This document shows positions 1 to 5,892 of a stretch of 6,582 bases of DNA, in pieces. Position numbers and translations under genes: made by a program. The notes under the pieces were generated by a model. It saw nothing but the letters and a program-made list of their open reading frames with translations, had not been told where the DNA came from and ran no database searches. The stretch comes from an uncultured Rubellimicrobium sp. (lineage in GTDB: Bacteria > Pseudomonadota > Alphaproteobacteria > Rhodobacterales > Rhodobacteraceae): positions 1-6,582 of the forward strand of contig CADCUU010000127.1 of the NCBI GenBank assembly GCA_902805995.1, read 5' to 3'. Each line of letters opens with the position of its first letter. Position 1 is the first letter of the stretch.

Positions 1-591
1 ATCGCCCCCGTCACCGCCGTCGAGCGGCGGGCCGAAGCAGGCCAGCGCCTCGGGGCGCTTCTCGCTCCAGAACGGATATTCGAGCGCGAGGGGCAGAGCC
101 ACGGCCTCGGGCATGCGGGCCATGAGATGCGCGACGCCGGGACGCAGCGCGAGGGGGCGTTCGCGCGGGTCGGCGAAGCGGCCCTGCGCCGTGACCCAGA
201 GCATCCGGCGCGGATCGGACAGGACCCTGCGCGAGGTGGACAGGAAGCGCGCCGCCCCCTGGCGCGACTCCTGATCGACGCCGAACATCCCGATCCTGCG
301 GAAAAAGCCGTAGCGCTCCAGCATTGCCGCATCGATCGGGCCATAGCCCTCCCGATCAGGGAACAACCGGGGATGCAGGACGATCACGAAGGCCGGGTCC
401 CACCAGGAGGGGTGGTTGGAGTAGACGACCAGCGGCCGGTCGGGCGGCAGATCCGGGAGACCCGGCCTCGCCAGCCGGACCGCCCGGAAGGACGCCGCCA
501 TCTGCCGTGCCATGATCGCGGCAAAGAAGCGGACCGTCCCGGGGTGGCGCAGGGCCACCGGGTCCGGGGCCGCCTGTCGGGCCGCGCTCAC
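1..591 (-). CDS. PlsC-type (lysophospholipid-like) acyltransferase, C-terminus cut by window edge
   Basis: I translated this frame by hand from a GTG at 589-591; 197 codons are open to the window edge, so the C-terminus is missing. It shows the PlsC acyltransferase pattern: the catalytic HX4D box as N59-H60-P-S-W-W-D65, a block resembling the second acyltransferase motif around residues 101-110, a substrate-binding block around 134-146 where the usual EGTR-like core reads AQGRF, and a hydrophobic VALPLAL strand at 164-170. The family moves an acyl chain from acyl-CoA or acyl-ACP to a hydroxyl at the membrane. The GTG overlaps the stop of the upstream desaturase gene (GTGA), and no good Shine-Dalgarno is seen, so translation is probably coupled; Met27 is an alternative start. 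Position as last visible gene of a carotenoid operon suggests acylation of a carotenoid or carotenoid glycoside, but that substrate is inferred. An ordinary phospholipid acyltransferase remains possible. Confidence 0.85.
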   Translation of the reverse strand, partial: MSAARQAAPDPVALRHPGTVRFFAAIMARQMAASFRAVRLARPGLPDLPPDRPLVVYSNHPSWWDPAFVIVLHPRLFPDREGYGPIDAAMLERYGFFRRIGMFGVDQESRQGAARFLSTSRRVLSDPRRMLWVTAQGRFADPRERPLALRPGVAHLMARMPEAVALPLALEYPFWSEKRPEALACFGPPLDGGDGGD

Positions 592-2108
592 TCGGCGGCG
601 ACCGGGGCGTTGGCGGTCGCGTCCTGATGCAGTGTGTCGGCCGCGATCCAGCCCGACATCAGCGCCATGGGCATCCCCGGCCCCGGATGGGCCGAGCCCC
701 CCGCGAGGTAGAGCCCCTGCACCTGCCGCGAGCGGTTCCCCGGCTTGAACGCCCCAAGCACCTTGCCATGCGAGGCGAGCCCGTAGATCGCCCCGTTCAG
801 CACCTTGTAGCGGTCATGGATGTCCTGAGGCGTAAGCGTCCGCTCCACCACGATCCGCTCCTCGATGTCGCCCATCCCCGCGGCGCGGGCGAGCTTGTCG
901 AGGATCGTGCGGCGGTACTGGGGCAGCATCTTCGACCAGTCGTGCCGGTCGCGCAGATAGGGCGTGTGCACGAGGATATAGAGCGCCTCGCCGCCTTCGG
1001 GGGCCACGCCGGGCTCCGTCCGCGCGGGCGCGGCGATGTAGGCGGTGGGGTCGGGCGCGGGCTCGCCCTTGTCGTAGATCGCGCCGAACTCCTCCTCCGG
1101 ATCGCGGGAGAAGACGAAGTTGTGGTGGGCCAGATGGTCGTACGCCTTGCGGAGCCCGAGATAGAGCACCACGCCCGAACAGGCCGCCTCGCGCTTGCGG
1201 CCCTTGGAAAAGTCGTCCCAGGCGCTGCCCCCCACCAGCTCGCGGTAGGTGCGCACCGAATCCATGTTGGACACGATCCGGTCGAAGGCCATGCGCTCGC
1301 CCTCGGCCGTCACGATGGCCGTGGCGCGTCCGCCCTCGGTGTGGATGCGGGTCACGTCCACGCCGGTGCGGAAGTCCACGCCCAGCTCCTCCGCAAGCCG
1401 GGTCAGCGCCACGGGGACCGCGCGGGTGCCGCCCATCGGGTACCAGACGCCTTCGCCGAGCTGCATCTGCGCGATGCCGCACAGCACGGCGGGGGCCCCC
1501 AAGGGCGAGGAGCCCACGTACTGGATGAAGTGCTCCAGCATCTGCCGGACGCGGGGGTCGGCCACGTTCCTCTTGATCTGGCCCGCGACGGTGCGGTGCA
1601 TCCGCAGGGACAGCACGTCCGACAGCGTGCTGAGGCTCATGTTCGCCTTGAGGTTCATCGTGTCCTTGAGGTCCTCCACGGACCTCCAGAAGAAGAACCG
1701 GTCGGACACGTCCGCGAGCCGCTTGGCCACTGCCATGAAGTCGTCGAAGCCCTTGGCGTCGCGCGCCGAAAGCTGGGCGACGGCGTTGCGCGCCTCGGCC
1801 GGGTCGTCCCTCAGGTCGAGGACCGTGCCGTCGTCGTAGAAGCAGCGCCACTGCGGGTCGAGCCGCCGCAGGTCGAGGTAGTCCGAGATATCCCGCCCGG
1901 CCTCGGCAAAGATGCGCTCCAGCACCCGCGGCATGGTCAGGATCGTGGGGCCCATGTCGAAGCGGAAGCCGCCTTCCTCCAGCACCGCGGCCTTGCCGCC
2001 GAGCCAGGCGTTCTTCTCGAAGAGCGTGACCTTGTGCCCCCGCGCCGCCAGCGTGCAGGCCGAGGCCAGTCCGCCGAGGCCCCCGCCGATGATGCCGACC
2101 TTGCTCAT
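588..2108 (-). CDS. CrtI/CrtN-family FAD-dependent carotenoid oxidoreductase, second copy (CrtD/CrtP-like)
   Basis: A complete 506-residue protein, the usual size for the CrtI/CrtN/CrtP/CrtD family. The N-terminus carries the FAD dinucleotide-binding fold: G8-G-G-L-G-G13, the ribose-binding acidic E31 after the second strand, and GGK at 37-39. The family C-terminal FAD motif is at 465-485, with GGSAHPGPGMP at 470-480 followed by MALMSG. That tail (HPGPGMPMALMSG) looks more like the CrtD/CrtP branch than the paired enzyme upstream, so a later step such as terminal oxidation or an extra desaturation of the C30 chain is my inference; the exact reaction cannot be read from sequence. The ATG overlaps the upstream stop (ATGA, 2105-2108) and has a strong GGAGG (minus strand of 2116-2120) 7 bases before it. 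The stop overlaps the acyltransferase start. Likely a peripheral membrane enzyme acting on carotenoids in the bilayer. Confidence 0.9.
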   Translation of the reverse strand: MSKVGIIGGGLGGLASACTLAARGHKVTLFEKNAWLGGKAAVLEEGGFRFDMGPTILTMPRVLERIFAEAGRDISDYLDLRRLDPQWRCFYDDGTVLDLRDDPAEARNAVAQLSARDAKGFDDFMAVAKRLADVSDRFFFWRSVEDLKDTMNLKANMSLSTLSDVLSLRMHRTVAGQIKRNVADPRVRQMLEHFIQYVGSSPLGAPAVLCGIAQMQLGEGVWYPMGGTRAVPVALTRLAEELGVDFRTGVDVTRIHTEGGRATAIVTAEGERMAFDRIVSNMDSVRTYRELVGGSAWDDFSKGRKREAACSGVVLYLGLRKAYDHLAHHNFVFSRDPEEEFGAIYDKGEPAPDPTAYIAAPARTEPGVAPEGGEALYILVHTPYLRDRHDWSKMLPQYRRTILDKLARAAGMGDIEERIVVERTLTPQDIHDRYKVLNGAIYGLASHGKVLGAFKPGNRSRQVQGLYLAGGSAHPGPGMPMALMSGWIAADTLHQDATANAPVAAE

Positions 2109-3667
2109 TCCGCAGCCTCCGTCATCGCGGTGCCCAGGGCGCTTTCGGGCACCCGGTCCGCATTGAGTCCAATGTCCTTCGCCAGGAGCTTCGTGGCAAT
2201 CCGTGCCGATTCGAAGATCGTGGGCAAGCCGCTCCCCGGATGGGTGCCGCCGCCGGTGAGGTAGACGCCGTCCAGATCCTCGAACCGGTTGCGTGGCCTG
2301 CGATGCAGCATCTGGCCGAGGTTATGCGCGAGGTTGAAGGTCGCGCCCAGATGGATGCCGCTGTCCTGCCAGTCGTGCGGGGCAACCATCCGCTCCGTCC
2401 GGATAAGGGGGCGCAGGTCCCGTCCCGTGATGGCGGTCAGCCGGTCGAGCACTGCCTCGCGGTAGGGGGCGGCGATGGCCCGCCAGTCCGTCCCGGTAGC
2501 GAGGTTGCCCACGGGTACCAGCACATACAGCGCCGAATGGCCGGGCGGGGCGAGCGTCGGGTCCGTCACAGAGCCGTTCTGGACGTAGATGGAGGGCTCT
2601 GCCGGCGCTAGGCCGTCCTCGATCTCGCGGATGTTGCGCTCGTAATCACGGCTTAGGAAGATCGTGTGGTGGGCGAGTTCCGGGAAGCTCCCCTCCACCC
2701 CGAGGTAGAGCATGAAGGTGGAGCAGGAGTAGCTCTTCGCGTCGATCCTGGTGTCCGTCCAGCGCCGACGCAGGCGGTCCGGGACGAGGGTCTTCATGGC
2801 ATGAGCGAAATCGGCGTTCACCACGACGGCGTCGGTCCCATAGGTTCCCTGCGGCGTCCGAACGCCCGTCGCCCGTCGGCCCTCAAAGATCATCTCCTCG
2901 ACGGGCTCGTTGAGGCGGATGTCCACGCCCATCCGGTCCAGCGCCGTCGCCATGGCGCGCGGGATGGCGTTGCAGCCGCCGATGGGGTGAAACACCCCGT
3001 GCCCGTATTCGATATGCGCGAGGATCGTGAACAGCGACGGGCACTTGAAAGGCGACATGCCCAGGTATTTCGACTGGAACGAAAACGCGAGCCGCGTGTC
3101 GGGATGCCGGAACCAGCGCTTCAGGTCCGCGTCCACCGTGGCCCAGGGGCGCAGATGGGGCAAAGCGCGGACCATGTCGATGTCGATGAAGGCGCCCATG
3201 TTCAGGAACGGCTTCTGGAGGACGGGGCGGAACGCCTCGAACTTGGCGAGGTTCGCGGCAAGGTAGGGCTCCACACCCTTGGCGTCCTCCGGGTCGATCC
3301 GCGCGACCTCGGCCTTGAGCCGCTCCACATCGGCGGTCGCGTCGAAGGTCCGCCCATCCTCGAAGCGCAGCCGGTACATCGGGTCGAGCCGGGCCATGGG
3401 CACCATCTCGTCGAAGTCGAAGCCGCAGGCGGCAAAGATCTCTCGCGGGATCTGGGGATAGAGGAAGAAGGTCGGCCCGGTGTCGAAAGTGAAGCCGTCC
3501 TGCTCGATGGCCGCCGTGCGCCCGCCCACCTGGGGCGCTCGCTCCAGCACCGTCACATCGGCCCCGGCCGCGCGGGCGAGCATCGCAGAGGCCAGTCCGC
3601 CGGGACCTGCCCCGATCACCACGACCCTGCGCCCGCGGGGCGCGCCTCGTCGCCGGGCGAGCTTCAT
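2105..3667 (-). CDS. crtN: CrtN-like C30 carotenoid (diapophytoene/squalene) desaturase, CrtI family
   Basis: A complete 520-residue CrtI-family protein. A basic N-terminal tail (residues 1-14) precedes the FAD-binding motif G19-A-G-P-G-G24; E42 and GGR at 48-50 complete the Rossmann element. The substrate-pocket start DTGPT follows near residue 60, and the C-terminal signature is GVYLTGGGTHPGSGLP at 467-482, followed by an FESARI helix, typical of CrtI/CrtN desaturases. The family inserts several conjugated double bases-free C=C bonds in a polyene using FAD. Because the divergent operon encodes HpnCDE and no CrtM/CrtB is visible, the expected substrate is squalene or a dehydrosqualene, giving a diaponeurosporene/diapolycopene-type chromophore; this is inference. 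The ATG overlaps the DUF2141 stop (ATGA, 3664-3667), with GAGG (minus strand of 3676-3679) 8 bases upstream. The symbol is by family and context; a C40 phytoene desaturase cannot be excluded from sequence alone. Confidence 0.88.
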   Translation of the reverse strand: MKLARRRGAPRGRRVVVIGAGPGGLASAMLARAAGADVTVLERAPQVGGRTAAIEQDGFTFDTGPTFFLYPQIPREIFAACGFDFDEMVPMARLDPMYRLRFEDGRTFDATADVERLKAEVARIDPEDAKGVEPYLAANLAKFEAFRPVLQKPFLNMGAFIDIDMVRALPHLRPWATVDADLKRWFRHPDTRLAFSFQSKYLGMSPFKCPSLFTILAHIEYGHGVFHPIGGCNAIPRAMATALDRMGVDIRLNEPVEEMIFEGRRATGVRTPQGTYGTDAVVVNADFAHAMKTLVPDRLRRRWTDTRIDAKSYSCSTFMLYLGVEGSFPELAHHTIFLSRDYERNIREIEDGLAPAEPSIYVQNGSVTDPTLAPPGHSALYVLVPVGNLATGTDWRAIAAPYREAVLDRLTAITGRDLRPLIRTERMVAPHDWQDSGIHLGATFNLAHNLGQMLHRRPRNRFEDLDGVYLTGGGTHPGSGLPTIFESARIATKLLAKDIGLNADRVPESALGTAMTEAAE

Positions 3668-4086
3668 TGGAAATACCTCATCGTCAGGGGCACGGTGGCC
3701 CCGGCCTCGGTCAGGTCGAAGCGGGCGTCGTCCCAGCGCGGAGGCCCGAACCGCATCGGCGCATCGCGCGAAAAGCCCATTCCCTCGGTCGGAAGAAGAC
3801 CCGGGCGGTCGAGTTCGCGGTTGTCGTTCTCGTCATGGACGACCTGCACGGCATAGGTCCCGGGCGGCACGTTGGTCACCGTCACCACGCCCGACGACGC
3901 GGCCGCGCTGCCGAAATAGGTGCAGGCAGGTTGCAGGAACTGGTCCTCAAGGCAGACGGCGGCATAGACCGTGCCGTTCGTGTTCCTCAGGCCCGAAACC
4001 TCGATCCGCAGGTCAGCCGCCATCGCCGGACCTGCCGTCATCAGGATCGCCGCCGCCAATTGCGCGCTTTTCGTTTGCCAAATCAC
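3664..4086 (-). CDS. Exported DUF2141 protein, first gene of the carotenoid operon
   Basis: I place the start at GTG 4084-4086, giving 140 residues. It yields a clean signal peptide: Lys6, a hydrophobic stretch LAAAILMTAG (10-19) and an AMA|AD cleavage site after residue 23, so the mature protein is probably periplasmic. A weak GGGA lies 7 bases upstream. The frame stays open to an ATG at 4201-4203, but that would add 39 residues before the signal peptide and overlap the hpnC start, so I reject it. The mature part matches DUF2141: GTVYAAVC early, GTYAVQVVHDENDN around 76-89, then PTEGMGFS (99-106) and FGPPRWDDARF (113-123). The loop D85-E-N87-D-N89-R-E-L-D93 resembles a calcium-binding DxNxNxxxD loop, and C45/C55 could form a disulfide. 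The biochemical function of the family is not known to me. Its ATGA coupling to crtN suggests a role tied to carotenoid transport, placement or modification. Confidence 0.87.
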   Translation of the reverse strand: MIWQTKSAQLAAAILMTAGPAMAADLRIEVSGLRNTNGTVYAAVCLEDQFLQPACTYFGSAAASSGVVTVTNVPPGTYAVQVVHDENDNRELDRPGLLPTEGMGFSRDAPMRFGPPRWDDARFDLTEAGATVPLTMRYFQ

Positions 4087-4107
4087 CGTTGCGTCCCATT
4101 GTGTCGC

Positions 4108-4127
4108 GCAGGGGTATGGTCCCCTGC
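4108..4127. repeat. Inverted repeat, 7-bp perfect arms with 6-base spacer
   Basis: GCAGGGG at 4108-4114 is the exact reverse complement of CCCCTGC at 4121-4127; the spacer is TATGGT. It lies between the two divergent operons, about 22 bases upstream of the DUF2141 GTG and about 75 bases upstream of hpnC. It could be an operator for a dimeric regulator of both operons. If the minus-strand promoter suggested at 4144-4172 is used, it would also form a GC-rich hairpin in the leader of that mRNA. No T-run follows on either strand, so it is not an intrinsic terminator. Confidence 0.5.
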
Positions 4128-4143
4128 CGCCCCAACGGAGCGA

Positions 4144-4172
4144 ACTAAATCGCGATGCGTGCCCGTCACCAA
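4144..4172 (-). promoter_or_regulatory. Candidate promoter for the DUF2141-crt operon
   Basis: Read on the minus strand, TTGGTG (4167-4172) and TTTAGT (4144-4149) are separated by exactly 17 bases, as expected for -35 and -10 boxes. The match to TTGACA/TATAAT is modest (3 and 4 of 6). Transcription would begin near 4137, giving a leader of about 50 bases that includes the inverted repeat. In GC-rich alphaproteobacteria such matches are weak evidence, and alternative sigma factors use other motifs. Confidence 0.25.
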
Positions 4173-4180
4173 GAAAAATC

Positions 4181-4200
4181 GCCGCTCGGACGGCCGCTCG
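4181..4200 (+). repeat. 8-base direct repeat immediately upstream of hpnC
   Basis: GCCGCTCG occurs at 4181-4188 and again at 4193-4200, a 12-base period ending one base before the hpnC ATG. The copies sit where a Shine-Dalgarno would be expected, and none is visible there. It may be chance in GC-rich DNA. Confidence 0.35.
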
Positions 4201-4201
4201 C

Positions 4202-5032
4202 ATGACGACACGCGAAAATTTCCCGGTGGGCTCCCTCTTGATTCGGAGCGACCTGCGACAGGTCGTGGCCGCGTTCTACCGCGTGGCCCGCGATGCCGAT
4301 GACGTGGCCGACGATCCGGCCCGTTCCGCTGGCGACAAGCTGCAGGCTCTCGACCTTTTCGAGGCGGGGCTGAGCGGCGATTCGACCGGCGCGCCCCAGG
4401 CTTTTGCCCTTCATGCGCTGAACCGGCCCGAGCCTCTGCGTCACGCCCGCCAGCTTCTGCACGCCTTTCGCAGGGACGCCAGGAACGAGGCCTGCGCCAC
4501 TTGGGACGACCTCCTCGCCTACTGCGAGGATTCCGCGAACCCCGCGGGCCGCTTCCTCCTCGACCTTCATGGGGAGGACCGTGAGGCCTGGCCCCTCTCG
4601 GACCGGCTCTGCACGGCCCTTCAGGTCCTGAACCATCTCCAAGATCTCAAGGCCGATCACCTGCTGATGGGCCGCCATTACTTGCCGCTGGTCTGGATGG
4701 AGGAGGAACGGGTGTCCCTCGCCGATCTGGAAGCGAAAGCGATGTCGCCGGGGCTGCGCCGCTGCGTGGACCGCGCTCTCGACCGCTGCGACGCGATGCT
4801 CGACGGTGCGCGGGGGCTGCCCTCCGCCCTGGGCTCGCGCCGCCTCGCGGCGGAAGCGGCAACGATCCTCTGGCTCGCCCGGCGTCTCTCGGCACGGCTG
4901 CGCGGCGGCGACCCGCTCGCCGGACGGGTGGCGCCGTCGCGCGCCGACTTCGTCCGCGCAGGCGCTGTCGGCCTCTGGACGGCGCTCGGCCCCCGCGCCG
5001 CGCCGCGCCTCCTGCGGGAGGAGGGGGCTTGA
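4202..5032 (+). CDS. hpnC: HpnC, hydroxysqualene synthase
   Basis: A 276-residue head-to-head prenyl synthase of the squalene/phytoene synthase fold. The HpnC-type beginning ENFPVGS is at residues 5-11, the first Mg-binding aspartate motif DDVAD at 33-37, the YCEDSANPAGR box at 107-117 and the second aspartate motif QDLKAD at 147-152, followed by MGRHYLP (156-162). In the HpnCDE route this enzyme converts presqualene diphosphate, made by HpnD, to hydroxysqualene. ATG 4202-4204 is the only usable start: no in-frame ATG, GTG or TTG occurs in the 70 bases upstream, although the frame itself is open further. There is no clear Shine-Dalgarno, so a weak or leaderless start is possible. It is the first gene of the plus-strand operon, and its stop overlaps the hpnD start (TTGA). 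HpnC versus HpnD was assigned by motif pattern and gene order. Confidence 0.92.
   Translation: MTTRENFPVGSLLIRSDLRQVVAAFYRVARDADDVADDPARSAGDKLQALDLFEAGLSGDSTGAPQAFALHALNRPEPLRHARQLLHAFRRDARNEACATWDDLLAYCEDSANPAGRFLLDLHGEDREAWPLSDRLCTALQVLNHLQDLKADHLLMGRHYLPLVWMEEERVSLADLEAKAMSPGLRRCVDRALDRCDAMLDGARGLPSALGSRRLAAEAATILWLARRLSARLRGGDPLAGRVAPSRADFVRAGAVGLWTALGPRAAPRLLREEGA
5019..5024 (+). promoter_or_regulatory. Strong ribosome binding site that supports the TTG start of hpnD
   Basis: AGGAGG lies 4 bases before TTG 5029-5031, inside a longer purine run within the last codons of hpnC. It supports TTG as the true start even though no ATG is present there; the next in-frame candidates are GTG codons further inside the gene (residues 16 and 20), without such a site. 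Confidence 0.7.
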
Positions 5033-5892
5033 CCGCGCTGCCCGCCCTGTCGGGCTTCGGCCCCCGGCAGGAGGTGCGCCGCATCGTGACCGAGGCGGGG
5101 TCCTCCTTCGCGACCGGGATGCGCGTGCTGCCCCGCCGCCGCCGCGAAGCGATCTTTGCCGTCTATGCCTTCTGCCGCATCGTGGACGACATTGCCGACG
5201 GCGCCGGCGCGCCCGGCGAGAAGCGTGACCAGATCGCGGTCTGGTCCGAGGAGATCGACCGCGTCTTCCGCAAGGCGCCCCTCACCCCCGTCGGCGAAGA
5301 GCTGGCCCGCGCCGCCGCTCGCTATTCGCTGCCCCGGCACGAGTTCGACCTGATCCTCGAAGGCATGACCATGGATGCCGAGGGCATGGTCGCGCCCAGC
5401 CCGGAGCGGCTCGAACGCTATGTCCGCTGCGTGGCGGGGGCCGTGGGGCTCCTGTCCATGCGCGTCTTCGGCGCGTGGCAGGGGGATCCGTCGCGCCGCT
5501 TCGCCCTGTCGCTGGCCCGTGCGATGCAGCTCACCAACATCCTTCGCGACGTGGAGGAGGATGCGGGCCTTGGCCGCCTCTACCTGCCCGCGACGGTCCT
5601 TCTTGCCACGGGGGTGCCCGCCGATCCCGACCTGGCCTTCCGCCACCCCGCCTTGCCCGAAGCACGAAGGCTCCTGGGCCTCAAGGCGCGGACCCAGTTC
5701 CATCGCGCCCGAGCTGCCGCCCGGGGGCATGCCTGGACGCGCATCCTGCCCGCCCTTGTCATGATGGGTCCCTACGAAAAGCTCCTCGAACAGATGGAGG
5801 CCGACTGGACCCGCCCGCCCGAGCGCCGCCCCGGCTGGCGCAAGGCCGCGGACGGCATCGCCTGCGCGGCGGGGGGACTCGTCCGGCGGTGA
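5029..5892 (+). CDS. hpnD: HpnD, presqualene diphosphate synthase
   Basis: A 287-residue squalene/phytoene synthase family protein. It has GSSFATGMRVLP at 24-35, the first aspartate motif DDIAD at 53-57 within AFCRIVDDIADG, YVRCVAGAVG at 131-140 and the second aspartate motif NILRDVEED at 170-178, followed by GRLYLP (182-187). These are the hallmarks of HpnD, which condenses two farnesyl diphosphates head to head into presqualene diphosphate in the first committed step of the HpnCDE route. A CrtB/CrtM-type synthase shares the same motifs, but adjacency to HpnC and HpnE makes HpnD much more likely. Translation starts at TTG 5029-5031, overlapping the hpnC stop by 4 bases (TTGA). The stop overlaps the hpnE GTG (GTGA). 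The protein is soluble or membrane-associated in the cytoplasm. Confidence 0.92.
   Translation: MTALPALSGFGPRQEVRRIVTEAGSSFATGMRVLPRRRREAIFAVYAFCRIVDDIADGAGAPGEKRDQIAVWSEEIDRVFRKAPLTPVGEELARAAARYSLPRHEFDLILEGMTMDAEGMVAPSPERLERYVRCVAGAVGLLSMRVFGAWQGDPSRRFALSLARAMQLTNILRDVEEDAGLGRLYLPATVLLATGVPADPDLAFRHPALPEARRLLGLKARTQFHRARAAARGHAWTRILPALVMMGPYEKLLEQMEADWTRPPERRPGWRKAADGIACAAGGLVRR

Larger units (their letters stand above)
4087..4201. promoter_or_regulatory. Divergent intergenic control region between the two operons
   Basis: This 115-base spacer separates the start of the minus-strand DUF2141-crt operon from the plus-strand hpnCDE operon and is the only non-coding stretch in the window. It must contain, or lie very near, the start signals for both operons. 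It holds an inverted repeat (4108-4127), a candidate minus-strand promoter (4144-4172) and an 8-base direct repeat next to the hpnC start (4181-4200). I found no convincing sigma-70 pair for the plus strand; TTGCCA at 4075-4080 is a good -35 word but has no good -10 partner, and it lies inside the DUF2141 signal-peptide codons. Confidence 0.7.

Noticed and set aside
127..627. Plus-strand open frame (166 codons) near the left edge
   Set aside because: The minus strand here encodes a protein with the NHX4D acyltransferase box; the plus frame is a shadow.
627..2264. Long plus-strand open frame (545 codons) opposite the 506-residue desaturase
   Set aside because: It is antisense to a gene with full FAD motifs. 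Its translation is rich in H, R, G and V with no domain pattern, as expected from codon bias in GC-rich DNA.
2666..3856. Plus-strand open frame (396 codons) opposite crtN and DUF2141
   Set aside because: It spans parts of two well-supported minus-strand genes and has no recognisable motif; an antisense shadow.
4108..4127. Intrinsic terminator
   Set aside because: The hairpin has no following T-run on either strand and lies upstream of both operons rather than after a gene.
4098..4130. PpsR/CrtJ-type TGT-N12-ACA pigment-control site near TTGTGT
   Set aside because: The TGT words at 4100 and 4102 have no ACA at the required distance.
4087..4203. N-terminal extension of DUF2141 to an ATG at 4201-4203
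   Set aside because: It would place 39 residues before a normal signal peptide and run through the whole divergent spacer into the hpnC start codon.
4678..5730. Minus-strand open frame (350 codons) opposite hpnC and hpnD
   Set aside because: It is antisense to two genes with intact aspartate motifs; low-complexity R/A/G-rich translation without a domain.
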